Assembly: GCA_036346255.1 (NCBI GenBank)
Contig: CM070619.1
Span: 36,276,342 to 36,340,341 of the forward strand
Source: Ampelocalamus luodianensis
Taxonomy: Eukaryota > Streptophyta > Magnoliopsida > Poales > Poaceae
DNA length: 64,000 nt
Reading direction: 5' to 3'
The notes beneath the pieces are model-generated. The model ran no database searches, was not told the DNA's origin, and saw only the letters and a program-made list of their open reading frames with translations. Positions within the stretch are counted from its first letter, which is position 1. Each line of letters starts with the position of its first letter. A program made the translations under genes and the position numbers. Positions 23,830 to 35,823 of this stretch are shown here, piece by piece.

Positions 23830-24000
23830 ATATTGACATTACGCGAACTTGATTAGTCATAAAGGCTGATCCAGGTGAATGGATGATATGAGGTGGATGA
23901 AGATGATGCACCAGTAAATGATGTTGAGTAGCAAACTGTCTACTAATAAATGAATGGGATGCTCCGGAATCAAATAAAACAGCTGCAGTGCTGAAATTAA
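23830..24000 (-). pseudogene. pol of element M: aspartic protease
   Basis: The minus strand encodes AAVLFDSGASHSFISRQFA, with the protease active-site triad DSGA at about 23961-23972. It is followed by HHLPP-rich and VRVMSI sequence typical of gypsy proteases. A frame change separates it from gag upstream and from reverse transcriptase downstream. Confidence 0.82.
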
Positions 24001-25204
24001 CTAGGAGCATACCAAGCACAACTTCAGAATGACAAATGCTTCCTCGTGATGTCTGTTCACCAGCCTCGAACCGAATAGCAGTCGGAGCTTGACCACGATC
24101 GGGAAGGTGGTGCAGGGGCGCATTGGTGGGGAAGGTGAAATAGGTGGTATCCCCTGAGCCCTGGCATAACACTGATTGGCAAAATGCCCTGGGCGGCCAC
24201 AATGGTAGCATATAACCCCTGGCCTGACAGTCACAACAGCTGGTGGCCGGTTTCCACTAGGTCTTGGTTGATTAGTGGAAGAGGAGGGACGAGGGGCAAA
24301 CACTGCCGGCCTTGGTACAAAGGGAGCGGGTGCTCGCGGTGGTTTAGGTACCCACATGCGAGGCCTTGGTGAGCTGCCACCAGGAATAAACTGAGAAGTC
24401 CGCTGTCGCTTGCGTGACTCATCCAATGCCTTGCTCTTGCTTTCGGCCACAATGGCTTTGTTGACCAAATGAGAGAAATTCGGAAGTCATGCGAGCTACG
24501 ACCATCTGATTCTTGAGATAGCCCATTCAAGAACCGGTTTCGACGACGAAGGTCAGTCGAAACATCATCAGGAGCATATCTGGCAAGGAAGTTGAACTCA
24601 TGCAGATATTCGGTAACAGACTTTCGCCCTTGCTTGAGAGCGAGAAATTCTTGTTGCTTGATCATCATGACCCTTCAGAATATGAGCTTGCGAAAAGCTT
24701 CCACGAACTCATCCCAAGTAGGGACATGTCCAGGCAAGTGAATGGCAAGGAGATTATCCCACCATATGCTAGCCGGGCCATCAAGTCGATAATCGCGAAA
24801 GAACATTTTCCTCTCGGAACATTGAGCAATTAATAGCTTCTTCTCAATGGTCGAAGCCGCCCTCTGCTTCCATGGGATCTCGAATGGAGAACACCGGTGG
24901 GTTAGTCCGCCAAAGTCGCAAGACTACCCTGCACATGGTGACCTCCTGCTCTGACAGCTGGTGCAGCAGGGGAAGAAGTATTGCGCGCAATCTGCTCCAA
25001 GATGCGCGTCTGGTCCATTCGATTGCGCTCAATCTGCATGAGCACATCGGCCATAGAAGGTGGTGGAGGAAGCTCCTCTTCCTGGGGACCACCTTGCGGA
25101 CCCTCAGAGCTGGAAGGTTCAGTCGGCCCTCCCTGAGAATGGGGCACGGGAGTCGACATGCCCTTCCCTTGTTGCGCTTGCGCACGAGTAGTAGGTCCTG
25201 TCAT
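24001..25204 (-). pseudogene. gag of element M, frameshifted
   Basis: The ATG at 25204 starts MTGPTTRAQAQQGKGMSTPV. A coiled region MADVLMQIERNRMDQTRI follows, then capsid sequence with frame changes near 24900, 24840 and 24690: WWDNLLA, then FLALKQGRKSVTEYLHEFNF. After that come the basic SKALDESRKRQRTSQFIPGG tract, a Pro/Arg-rich linker and the zinc knuckle CYHCGRPGHFANQC at 24169-24210. The ATG lies about 460 bases from the primer site. The homologue in element P (7199-8313) has the same domain order. Confidence 0.88.
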
Positions 25205-25666
25205 CCTGTCACCCTATCATGGTTAACAACATAACAAGGATATACTCGGCAAACACAAACAAGGTTGCAATTAGGAAAGAAACAAATACTACACTCATAA
25301 TGCATTATGTTATGTCATGCATTCAAATCAACACCAAACCATAAACTTTATAGATACAGCAAAAGAAATTCAATTCTAGCCGCACATAGTAGTTGGTCAT
25401 AAAGGTCATAATACAAACCAAAAGTCTAACTTACATGTTCTTTACAAAGTACCACCCACTCATCTATAGACAAAAGGCAAGGTAAGAACACAATTCATTT
25501 TGGAAAAGCCAACAGAAAGTTGGGACAAGAATTGATGCTAAGGAGGATAAGGAATAAAAGATGTCATACTTAAACTTTCGAAATTATATTACAGCTTGAA
25601 AATAATTTTCTCAGAAGACTCTCTAATTACTTCGGCCATGCTACTTCTAACCTACAGGCAACGTAT
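25205..25666 (-). other. Leader of element M between PBS and gag, with deleted accessory ORF
   Basis: The minus-strand sequence is colinear with 5909-7198 of element P but about 850 bases shorter. It keeps the short start MSGWYFVK (near 25470-25440) and then rejoins at GTAAGTT. I see no other gene here. Confidence 0.6.
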
Positions 25667-25678
25667 GCTCTGATACCA
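25667..25678 (-). other. Primer binding site of element M, perfect tRNA-Met type
   Basis: On the minus strand TGGTATCAGAGC follows the LTR end by four bases. It is an exact complement of the plant initiator tRNA-Met 3' end. Confidence 0.9.
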
Positions 25679-25682
25679 ACGC

Positions 25683-28600
25683 TGTGGGCGCCCCAGGTTA
25701 TTGGAAATGTACTTAATTAAATTCATACTGTAGCACAATTATTAATGAAGGAACAGTATTGTCCCTTTATTAAAGATCATGCTAAAGGCACAAATTTAAC
25801 AAGTGACAATTCCAATAAACAGGCTCCCCGGATATATATATATATCTCACAATGGTTCCCAGGATCAACGACCATTGCATATATATATCCTTCATCAACA
25901 TTGCATCAAATACATACATGTCATACATTTGCATAATTAAACATAAGTTTACATCATTCGGTTTAGTACTACAATATTAAGTGACTTGGTCACTTCAAAA
26001 GTCTAACAGCGGAAGCAAAAACAAAATATTAAAGTCCACCAATGGCCTCATCCACCCGCAGGCAATTGCGTGGAGGAAAGAAGTAGCTTTACTCGTTAGC
26101 GTCACCCTGATCGGCGCTAACGGGTATCTCATAAAGAAAACCGTCCTCACCTGCAACAATAGGTGATAGCACCTTAGTACGGAAGGTACTCAAGAAGTCT
26201 TACACAAACTAATAAAAGAAAGTGTTGATTAGAGCCTACCCAAAGGAGTAGAATTTATATATGCATAAGGTTACAACAGAAGGTAAAATGGTTAAGTTTT
26301 GCATAAAGCGGGACATCTTAACCTACAAAGACGAAATTTTGATAAAGCGACAATAAATCAAATTTGGACGTACGATGAAGTAAAGACATAATGTAAGCGA
26401 TGCGATTGCATGAATCCCTCATGCACACGAAAAACCAAACCAGATTTTGAAAATCAAAACTTCTATACAGGTGACATCAATTCAAGTTATCGTCCATGAC
26501 CGTGGACACGGCTATTCGAGCAGTTTATACCTGCGGGTGTACATCTTTACCCACATGACTTAGCTAGCGTTGCCTTCGGATGCCTCCAATGATGACATAC
26601 TTCCTTTGGTATGCCGACCGGGAAACTAAGATTTGGTATTTTTCAACAAGCTAACACTATTGAGTTGGACCCCATGTGTGAATCGATCCGCTTAAACAAC
26701 GATCGATAGCATCCGCTTAACAGGGCACACATGTTGCGTCGATAATGCCGATCCAAACAATTAAATGCGAATGGGCTCACTACCCATATTAGGATGCAAT
26801 CGGCACCATTAAGGTATCGTATATGCTACGAGCACATATCGCCCTCACCCTTCTAAGAACATCGTCTTCGACATACAAGCTCACATGGCATACAACGCAG
26901 TCATCAGACCAAAGCATCTATGCCATACAAGGTCAATACACATATTCTTACTCTCCTGTTTCCAACCCAATAGTCTTAACATTTTACTTAACCAAACAGC
27001 GCCCATACACTGCATGTGGAAGTACGTGGGGGACTTGAATTGAATAATCAGAGTTCGGTCCTTAATTAACCCGGACAAGTCCACCACAAAACCCAATCTC
27101 GTGCACAAAAGCACCATCACTAGCTTCCTCTTGTCCAGATCAATTTAAATATAAAACTCATTTCTGAAATAAGTAAACTGGACAAAGAGTTTCAAATAAC
27201 AGAAGGTCTTTTGTGATTCCCATGTTTGACAAGATATGCTTGTCAAACTCTAAAATCTCTAGACTGCATGTCTAAGCCAAAACTGAAAATATATGTTATA
27301 ATATACGAGTACTATGCTAACGTTGAGTGTATGGTGACAATTGAGGTAATCCTTCATGTTAGGTCATAACTAACTACTAACGAGTCACACTTTGTATTTT
27401 GAAACATAGCATGCACAGCTTGTCACTGGATTTAGAAAATCTAATGTATAAAATTTGGGATCAATATAGTGCGAGAGGAAGCTTGCCTTGATAATAATAA
27501 ACCTCATTGCGAGTTCGGTTGCTCGAGACGATTCAAAACTTCGGATGAACCGATTCTATAAGAAGCAATAAGACCCAATAAATACCAAACCGACAATAAG
27601 TCCAAAACGGAAGAAATATGCATGATCAATGCGGAAATGCATGATTAGCGATGCTTAAGTTATATCTACCCTAATAGTAATACTAACCCATATTATAACT
27701 TACTGTTTTCAAAAATGAAACTAGGGTTTAGTGCAAAGTTCCGCTTTGATTTTAAAAGAGTCAAAGGAGATGATTGCGCTTTTGGAAAAAGGAAAATAGA
27801 ACATGCAAAAGTTCATAAATGAAACTTAGCATGATCTTTTAGGACAATTAATGCCCCAAGCTAACCTTAAGCTAACCCTAATCAATTAGATTTCAAAAGC
27901 TAAAGTAAAACCTATTTTGTCGGTTGAGCCGACAAAAGAAAACAGAGATAAATTTCTGTTATCAACCTAAATAGATGATAACAAGGATTAAAAGAATAAC
28001 TTGTTATGCCACTAGGGTTTGGTCTAAACCTAATTAGGATAACAAGTTGACAGGAGAAACCCTAGGTCTTGAAAATGACATGGAAAACCGAAAAGTTATA
28101 ATATCAACTTTTCAGTTTAGAACAAGTTAAAGCTACTGATGCTCAAAAGAATGATTCACAGCAGCTTCTAAGGTCCTTAAGACGCTCAAGATATCGAAAA
28201 TTAGGGTTTTAACTTACCAGTAGAGGAAAGACACCACAGAATTTGAAAACCGAAGTGGATTGACAAAGAAATAAACTCTGGATTTGACCTACAAAAGCTA
28301 ACCAATCTTTATTGCAAGGTGGAACCAGAGTTTAGGATGGGTAAGCAAAAGGAACAAGAGCAAGAACTCCACTGGGCAACAATGGAGGATGAGCTTCTTA
28401 GGTCAACAATGGCAACAGCAAAAAGCTAGGGTTTATATATGGATGTTGAGCTACAGGGCACAGGAGAAGAGTCTAGAGTTGATGAGGTGTCCATTTAGGG
28501 CTAATTATCCCAAAAATTAGTTGTATAATCTTGGGATAATCTTCTCCTCTGCTCTCGAAAATGGTCGTGCAGAGATAAGGAAGAAGGGAGGCAACATCTG

Positions 28601-30065
28601 ACATGTGGGTCCCTTTGTCATTCTCAGCCGCGCGCGCTTCATAAAAGCTCAAAAGAATATCAGCCGTCCGATTGGAAATGGGCGGCTGTGATAAATAGAG
28701 AGATTAAAAGATTTGAATCGGTGCCTTAAAATATGGGCCGTGCGATCTCAATCGGTCGATCGAGATTTAAACGGGGCCCAAAGGAATCTCGATAGCTACT
28801 TTCAAATCTGGACGTTGGATTGGAATCCAACGATCAAATAAAAGGATACACGTCACCCCTTTTAGATGCGATGACGTAACACCGTTAGATTGGATTTCCA
28901 CGGTCAAGATGAAACAAATGAACCGGATGGTCCGATTGCATACACTCATATGGACCTTATGATTGAAATCCAACGATCCACCAAATTTGGGCTTTAAAGG
29001 CCCACGGTCAAAAAGGTGCACCGTAGGATCTAGATCTAAGGGCTCAAGATAGCCGCGCGCTTTTAATTTCAAAAGAAAAGGGCGGCACGGTTAGATCAAG
29101 AATGGACGGCTGAGATCGTGAGGGGATCCGGAGTCGTCCGAATGCATACACCAATCTGGACCACACGATGAAGATCTAACGGCCGAGATGAGCGGGCCTT
29201 AATAACACGCGGTAAAAAGGAAAAGCCGTAGGATTTGAATCTGACGGCTCAGATAAAAGCGCGCCTTTAAGTCTAAAACAAAAAGGGATGCGCTGTTGGA
29301 TCGAGAATGAACGGTGGAGATTGAGAAGGGCTCCGGAGTTGTCCGATTGCACACACTGATCTCAATCGTTAGATCAAGATCCAACGGCGGAGATTAAAAC
29401 GCACACGTGGACAGCTCGCGGGGAGTTATAGCCTCTCCCGTTCGATTGAAGATCGACGGTTCACATCACGCGTGGAGTTCGGGCTCGCGCCCGAGCGTGA
29501 CAGAGCCGACGAGTTTAAAGGTTGGACCCAACCACAAAGGTGTGAGTCGCTACAGTACCAGGTTTGGATTCAAACCGGTTTAGTTGACCAGAACCTATTC
29601 AAAAGCTTAAAAGGTTTGACTGGGCTTTTAAAAATAGCAAATAAATTTATAAAATCATGAAACTTTTACTGAAGGCTACTGGGATGATATATTTCCCAGA
29701 TAAATTTTAAAATCACAAGATCACTTTGTAAAATACATAAATATTTATTTTAGCCCGAAAATATTTATTTAAAGACAATTATTTTTCTTTAAGTCCATAT
29801 AATTTCTAAAAATGCAATCAAAAATATTTTCAGCCAAGATAATTTATCTAGGCTTTAATAAAAATACTTCCCAGTCATAATACAAGTTTTATCTTGTATC
29901 CCTTTAAGACTTTAAATGGTCCTTATGGGATTTTTGGCAAAAAGGAAGGTTTTTAATTTGTAACATGCTGCCCAAATTGTGGAAATGAACAGTAATGCTA
30001 TGAACAGCACCTCATTACTGTTCATAAAGCATTTTATCACTGTTTATAAACTTGGGGCTGTTACA
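25683..30065 (-). repeat. A-family LTR, 5' LTR of element M (4.4 kb)
   Basis: This is an inverted copy of the A LTR, starting TGTAACAGCCCC at 30065 and ending CGCCCACA at 25683 on the minus strand, 4383 bases. The TATA box is at 28432-28439 (minus). The TTTTGTCGG/CCGACAAAA stem (27915-27923 with 27929-27937) is perfect here but damaged in the left copy of P. Substitutions against 17442-21819 are scattered, more than between the two P LTRs, as expected if M is the older insertion. Confidence 0.9.
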
Positions 30066-32310
30066 CTCTTCTTCGGCCGTGAGTTGGAATCTTCGTCCTC
30101 AACTCCGGTGAGTATCCTCTATGCCATTCCTTGCTCCTTGACCACCCTATGGTCGTCGCGTGGCTATCCTAATCTGTCTCTTTGCCTCTATTGGCTCAGA
30201 GCACTCCGTTGTCGTCATCGTCTTCATCTCTGGTGGCCTGCTCCGCCGCCAGCGATCCTCCGACTTCCTCTGGACCTCCCCTACACTCGGGTAAGTTCAC
30301 GTTAGTCCTTTAGAGCTTTAGGCTTAGCTAGCTTAGCTCGTGGCACTTGTTTTCGCCATTTTCGCTTTTGCCGGTTTGTCCTCCGCCCTTCTCCGGCTCG
30401 TGGCGTTCTAGGCTCGCCGCGTCGGGAATGCTCCATTAGGTTCGCAATGGTATTGCGAACATATTGGCTTAGTTGGTTAGCGCCGCCGTGGCTTTGGTCG
30501 TCGGCGACGCGCGGCGAGCTCAACGTTGAGCTCGTACCATTGTCGCGTTCGCCGGTCATCGGACCTCCTCGGGTTAATCGTGGCCGTCCCATGACCTCCC
30601 GAGATTAGATCGGACCGTAGAGCCGTTGTCGATAAAAACGCTAAGTCTCGGGACCTCTTTGGATCAATCTCGGCCATTAAAGACCTCCTAGGTTAGCTAT
30701 AGGCCGTCGGATCCTTGGTCGCGAAAGCGTAAGTGCGGACCACCCTTGAGTCAATCCTAGCCGTCTAGGACCACCCTTGAGTCAATCCTGGCCGTCTAGG
30801 ACCACCTCGTTAAATCCTAGCTGTTTAGATCTTCTCCGTGCGCAAAGACCTCCCCATGGTCATTTTGCAAGGACCACCCTAAGGCCACCCTCGGGTCTTC
30901 TTTGTAAAAGCCACCCCGGTCTTTTTGTAAAGAAAACCTCCGGACCTCCCTTGTGTAAATCTCAACCGTTCAGGACCACCCCGGGTAGATCTTGACCGTT
31001 TAGGACCTCCCAGGAGAGATCTGAGCCGTTAAGATCTCTTTCTGTTCAACGTTGACCTTAAGACCTCCTCGTGGAGCTCTGGACTGTCAGATTTTGATCT
31101 TACGGCCACGACCTCCTCAGTGCGCTTGAGATCTTTCGTGTGCGCTGTGCTCGGTCCCACCGGTCTGTGGCAGTGGCTCGCTGAGCGTCGGTAGAAGAAG
31201 TAAATAATGCCTTTAGGATTTCCGAATTGAATTTCTCTTGCACTGTTAATTCAATTAAACTTATAAAATTCATAACTAAGTCAATTTTTATCCAATTCGA
31301 ATGAAACCAATTTTGTTAATTTTCATTTTTTTAATGTTCTATTTTCCAGAATGAGTTTTAGTATGCCTATGTTCATAAATTTTCGATAAATAATTAAATT
31401 GGTGTCTTTATGTATTTCAAACTTGCAAAATTCCTAGAAAATTCTTCATAACTCCAAATAAAATGTTCTCTGTTTCTAAAATTTTGTAAAATCTTGCTCT
31501 AGCTGCTGTATGAAATTTGTGCTTGTTTGTTTAAAGTGAATTTTGATTTTCATGGGTGTACTTGTTCTTATTTGTCGTTTTTGTTCAATCGATAGATTGC
31601 GACGAGTCTGGTATTATCGAGAGCGAACCTCTGCAACAGGTTGATATTTCTGAGCAGCAACAGCCAGGCAAGCAGTTTGATCATGTTAGTCCCAGTAATT
31701 TTAAGTCTAATATTTCGTTTCAACTGTATGTATGCATCGCCTAATTTGTGTTAAATTGAGTAGTTAATCCTTTAGATACATCATCTGTAGGTAAATGATT
31801 ATCCTCCACTACCTGAACCTAGGTTATTAGCTATGATTAGAGTTCGCTGGATGAACTCTTGTCACTTAGTAGAAACGAATTCAACTGCTTAGACATGCTT
31901 AGTATCGGTAGAAATGGGCGGTTATCGACTTAGTCGGTAACTTTGATCACACAAAATTATTGTAACTTCTTGTTTCAGCATTTCTGCTATGTTTAATTGT
32001 TAACACTAAAAACTGAAAATAAAATGATTTGGACTTGGGCACAATGGTAAGTTGGTGTGATCTGTTGGGTGTGACTGGAATGGTGCCCGAGTCAATTAAG
32101 GACCGAACATCTTGTGAGTGAATTTCTATCCAGGCATTTCGGCGTGCTAACCACACTAGAGTATATGGGACCTCTCTTGACCTAGTACTTTGGCGTGTAT
32201 TGGCTCCGGGTCGCAGGAGGTCATAGGAGGGATGGTGTTGGGAGCATGGTAGTTGTCCGAAAAGCTTTATCCTGAGTGGGTAGTTGTCTTTTCGGCGTTA
32301 CCATATAAGC

Positions 32311-32330
32311 GTATGGATTTCTATCCATAC
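32311..32330 (+). other. Perfect 8-bp hairpin in D-LTR
   Basis: GTATGGAT, loop TTCT, ATCCATAC. It is followed by ACGAGCGGCTCGT, a second near-palindrome. Both positions are recognisable in the C LTR (about 55450-55485), where the first stem is weaker. Confidence 0.7.
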
Positions 32331-32812
32331 GAGCGGCTCGTAGTTAATACACAATATTGGAAAAAGTCTCGTAGGACTTAGCTGTGCCGGCATAACTTCG
32401 GAAGTGTGCTTTTGGCTTAAAGGCGGTCTGAAGTGTGGGTACAGTGGTACACCCCTGCAGGGTTAAAACTATTCGAATAGCCTCGTCCTAGGTGATGGAC
32501 ACGCTTGGGTAAGCTTTTCAAGAGTTAGACTACAACCTTTTAACTAAAACTTGACGGGTGGTACGAATCAGGGATTCGTGCTATGTTGTGGTGACTTTTG
32601 GGATAGTCACTTCTAGGTTGTTTATCTTTACTCTTTTGTTATTAACACCTTTACTGTATTTCAATATTAAAAATGAATTGCAAACTTGCCTTCAAACTGT
32701 ATTACATTATTGCAAATAAATTTGGCTTTGTGCAAATGAAACATATGGCCTCCACCAAATAAGCCTGCATGTAGCATATGAATAGGTCTGCTAGTTCACA
32801 CGTCAGTCTTGC

Positions 32813-32837
32813 GAGTACAAAGACAATCTTTGTACTC
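32813..32837 (+). other. 11-bp perfect stem-loop in D-LTR
   Basis: GAGTACAAAGA, loop CAA, TCTTTGTACTC. The C LTR has TGAGTACA/TGTACTCA at the same relative place (55955-55975) and the A LTR has GAGTAC/GTACTC (5401-5425). Confidence 0.8.
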
Positions 32838-33275
32838 AGATGATTTGCTTAATGTTTTTGTTGCCAGAGGAAGAAGGTGAGCCCTAAGGGCCTCACTTAC
32901 GTGAGTTGTCTTTGCCGCTTGTGTACGACGACTAGGCTTGGCGGTCCTCGAGATACCTTGTGGGTTGAAGGCACGATTGGCTTTGTTTATAGCCATCTTA
33001 TGGCACTTTTGCTTCATTGTCTATCTTGTGTTTTGTGTATCTTTTGGTTGGTCACCATTGTGCCTGTAATAACTCTCTGCTTTGTTACTTTACGCTTAGT
33101 AGTGTGATGTTTGGACTCTATGTTTGGAATGGAGTTGATGCATAATTTTGTGGTGAGATGTGTATACTGCTTTCTGGGAAGTATACATATCTCGAGGATC
33201 GGTTTATTTGATTTGTGATGCTAGGACCAGGTGGTTGGTTAAGCATTACAAGCCAAATAAATTGGGGTCCTCACA

Positions 33276-33496
33276 ACAATACATTGGGTGGTTGTGGCTG
33301 TAGAACATGTCGAACAAGTAAGACTTGGTTGTGTTTTATGAGGACGATCTCGTACGGATTGGATCTGTCGTTGTGTCAGTACAAGGTGATCTGGGCGGAG
33401 GGGTTCCATGCATCGAATAGGTGAGTTATATACAATTTGCATCTTGACTTTATTTGGCCAACTCAGCACCCAATTGCTCCCCAACTCTAATCTGAC
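33276..33496. other. Unassigned sequence right of the D LTR
   Basis: No gene is supported. A good splice-donor-like ATAG|GTGAGT occurs at 33418-33427 after a short open stretch, but nothing else supports an exon. Confidence 0.3.
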
Positions 33497-33830
33497 TAAG
33501 CATTGGCCATTTTACCGCTCTAAGGTCGTGTACAATGAGTTTACATCAGCTGTTTATAGTCTCTGTCACGTAGGATTTAAGTTGATATGGATGAAAGAGA
33601 ATAAAAAGAGAGAAATATGTTGTCTACAATCCTGTAGCCGATTGTATCACCAGAACCAAAGAGAAAATATCTTAGGTCCATGAAAATATTCAAAGATTGT
33701 GTCATCTATAAAGACAAGTAAAAGACAGCTCATTATATAAACTGTCTATAGGTGGCATTGAAAGTTGCTATAGACAACAGCTGTCTATATCATAGTATAT
33801 GATCTAAGCAGTGACCATTTTACCCCTCTA
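33497..33830. repeat. Segment bounded by 26-bp imperfect direct repeats
   Basis: TAAGCATTGGCCATTTTACC (33497 on) recurs as TAAGCAGTGACCATTTTACC (33805 on). The repeats run 26 bases with three mismatches. Between them are several GTCTATAG/CTATAGAC elements that can fold (33747-33790). It looks like a small mobile element or its duplicated flank, but I could not fix terminal inverted repeats. Confidence 0.35.
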
Positions 33831-35448
33831 TTCAGAACGCACGATAAAAGACCAGTCGAACCCAAATGGCTGCACCATGATCACGAGGACGTAAGCGAGG
33901 GAGTAAGTTTGCAGTCGCCAGCGAGAGGAGCTAAGGTTCCAATTGCCGATGAGGCTGGAGCAAACAAATATGCCCACAGAATCAGCCAAAGAAAAACGCG
34001 GGCAAGCGGAGAAAGAAGATACAATGGTGGGAGCGGCGAGCTAACAGCGACGAGGTAAGTGATGCTGTTAGATTGGTGTACGCCAACGGAATTGGGGAGC
34101 TGTGGAGAATTGGTGGATCATTGGGTAATTTAGTTTCGGGACAAAAGTGTCACGCAGATGGCAACCAAACGCCATCGAAGTACCTAAAAAATAAGCTCGA
34201 CAGAATCGTTCACGAAAGAAACTAATTGTTCGAAGAACAAGAGTGCACAAATCAACGGACCGGCTTCCTGTAGCATGCTATATAAAATTATTGCCGATCA
34301 CAATGACAATTTCCACACCACCAAACGAAAACATTGAAATCTATCAATGTAAGGATAACACGTAGGCTATAAGGCCATATGTTACTAACACAGCGATGTT
34401 ATTTTCAACTCGTAATATCTTTATAGTACTGCAGAGCAAATTGACTCACTTACAAACGAAATGCTGCACCGAATTAACAAAAGAAAAACTATTTCTTCCA
34501 GACATTATCACCAAGTCAACATAGCATGCCAAATAATAACACTAGCAATAAATATACTACTCCAACTAAGATTAAGACAAATACCAGATCAAAATTCTCA
34601 ACACCATTTCTGACGATTACCAGGTGCTAAAAAGATGGGAAGAACAGACCCAAAATTGACTCAGCGTTACAACTTCTGCCGCACACAAGTAGCAAAAATA
34701 AAACAATGCTAATATATTTAGTACATGACTTGTTTTAATCTTCGGATAGCAAAGTGCCTTCATAGCATGTAGTCACATAGATTAATTTGCAGGAACACAG
34801 ATTAATTTGCAGGAACACACTCTTCGGTAGCCTCTGATCTGCAATTGCAAATTCAATCTTTGGTCCATTAGAAATTGTGCTAGATATAAAAAGCTCCAAC
34901 AAATATATTGACAAAACAGAAAAATGAAAAATGAAGAAGAAAACCAATAGCTTCCAATGAAATAACAAAAGAAGAAGAAAAACACAAACTTTCAGCTATA
35001 TCAGCTCCATCGAAGGCAAAGGAATCTTATGTAACACTACTACTTTCCAACGAAGGTAAAGGAATCTTATGTAACACTACTACTTTCCAACGAAATATGG
35101 TTCAGCTGTATCAAAAGCAATGCAATTTAGACAACCCAAAAATTGTGGCCTCGCAAGAAAGATATCAATGAACAGGGGAAAAATCGATCAACTGTTAGCT
35201 CTTATCCACTGAGGCCCCAACAATAAAAACCACTGCCCTAAAAACAAATAAGAAGGCGTGACAACAAAGAAAATAACATAAATGTTACTGGATTGCTTAA
35301 TCCAAAGTGATGAAATGCAAATGAAAACTATATTCAACATAAAAAAATAACATTTCACATTCATCTGACTTTTATCTAGAGAACTTTAAGGCGGCATTTC
35401 ATTCATGAGTTATGCAGGGTGCGAATGTGAGTAGGAAACCTTTATATG
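33831..35448. other. AT-rich intergenic DNA with two small tandem duplications
   Basis: No gene is supported. A 20-base unit is duplicated at 34781-34820 (ATTAATTTGCAGGAACACAG) and a 40-base unit at 35011-35090 (starting CGAAGGCAAAGGAATC). Confidence 0.6.
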
Positions 35449-35468
35449 TCTGTTTAGTTGATGAGAAT

Positions 35469-35605
35469 GGGATATGTTGTGGGTTTGGAACTGGGATTGG
35501 GATATGTTTGAAGGGGCATAATTCAACTACAGCCCCAATGCATCTAACCAAAGGAATTGTATTAAAAATTCATGTCCCAGTCCCAAACCGACCTCAACAT
35601 ATCCC
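35469..35605. repeat. Fold-back MITE core
   Basis: GGGATATGTTGTGGG (35469 on) is matched by its inverse ending CAACATATCCC at 35605, with about 35 bases of imperfect complementarity in each arm. The outer ends may reach about 35449 and 35823 (ATTCAAACGCC), with the hAT MITE at 35613 inserted inside. Confidence 0.55.
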
Positions 35606-35612
35606 TTATCTA

Positions 35613-35786
35613 CATAGTTACCGGATTCGCTATAAAACCCCATGAATCGCGAACCGGATTCGTCGAACCCCAAACCGGTTTAAGGTACGGGTTCGTGTTC
35701 GCAGTGGAAATTGGAGGAAAAAGTGACGAACTACGAACCCGAATCCCATACCGTAACTCGGACGAACCACGTTTCTGGTAACTATG
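35613..35786. mobile_element. 174-bp hAT-type MITE with 8-bp target duplication
   Basis: The terminal inverted repeats are CATAGTTACCGG and CTGGTAACTATG. Both sides are flanked by CTTATCTA (35605-35612 and 35787-35794), the 8-base duplication typical of hAT elements. The interior is rich in CGAACC/GGTTCG and partly self-complementary, with no coding capacity. A second, inverted copy lies at 58510-58679. Confidence 0.85.
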
Positions 35787-35823
35787 CTTATCTATTCTGA
35801 ATCCCAGTGTGCATTCAAACGCC

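Larger units (their letters stand above)
30066..33275 (+). repeat. D-family LTR, right part, interrupted by element M
   Basis: The sequence starts abruptly at the right end of M and ends ATTGGGGTCCTCACA at 33275. It is distantly colinear with the C LTR from about 52640 onward. Shared features are GACCTCC-plus-GATCTTGACCGTT repeats (30590-31090), the GACTTGGGCACAATGGTAAG block, the CCGAAAAG...CTTTTCGG stem (32257-32264, 32288-32295) and the terminal CCTCACA. Its left part should lie beyond the window on the other side of M. Whether it is a solo LTR or one LTR of an element cannot be decided here. Confidence 0.75.

Noticed and set aside
33309..33427. Possible exon ending in ATAG|GTGAGT
   Set aside because: The donor is good, but no frame reads convincingly and no acceptor or second exon could be paired with it.
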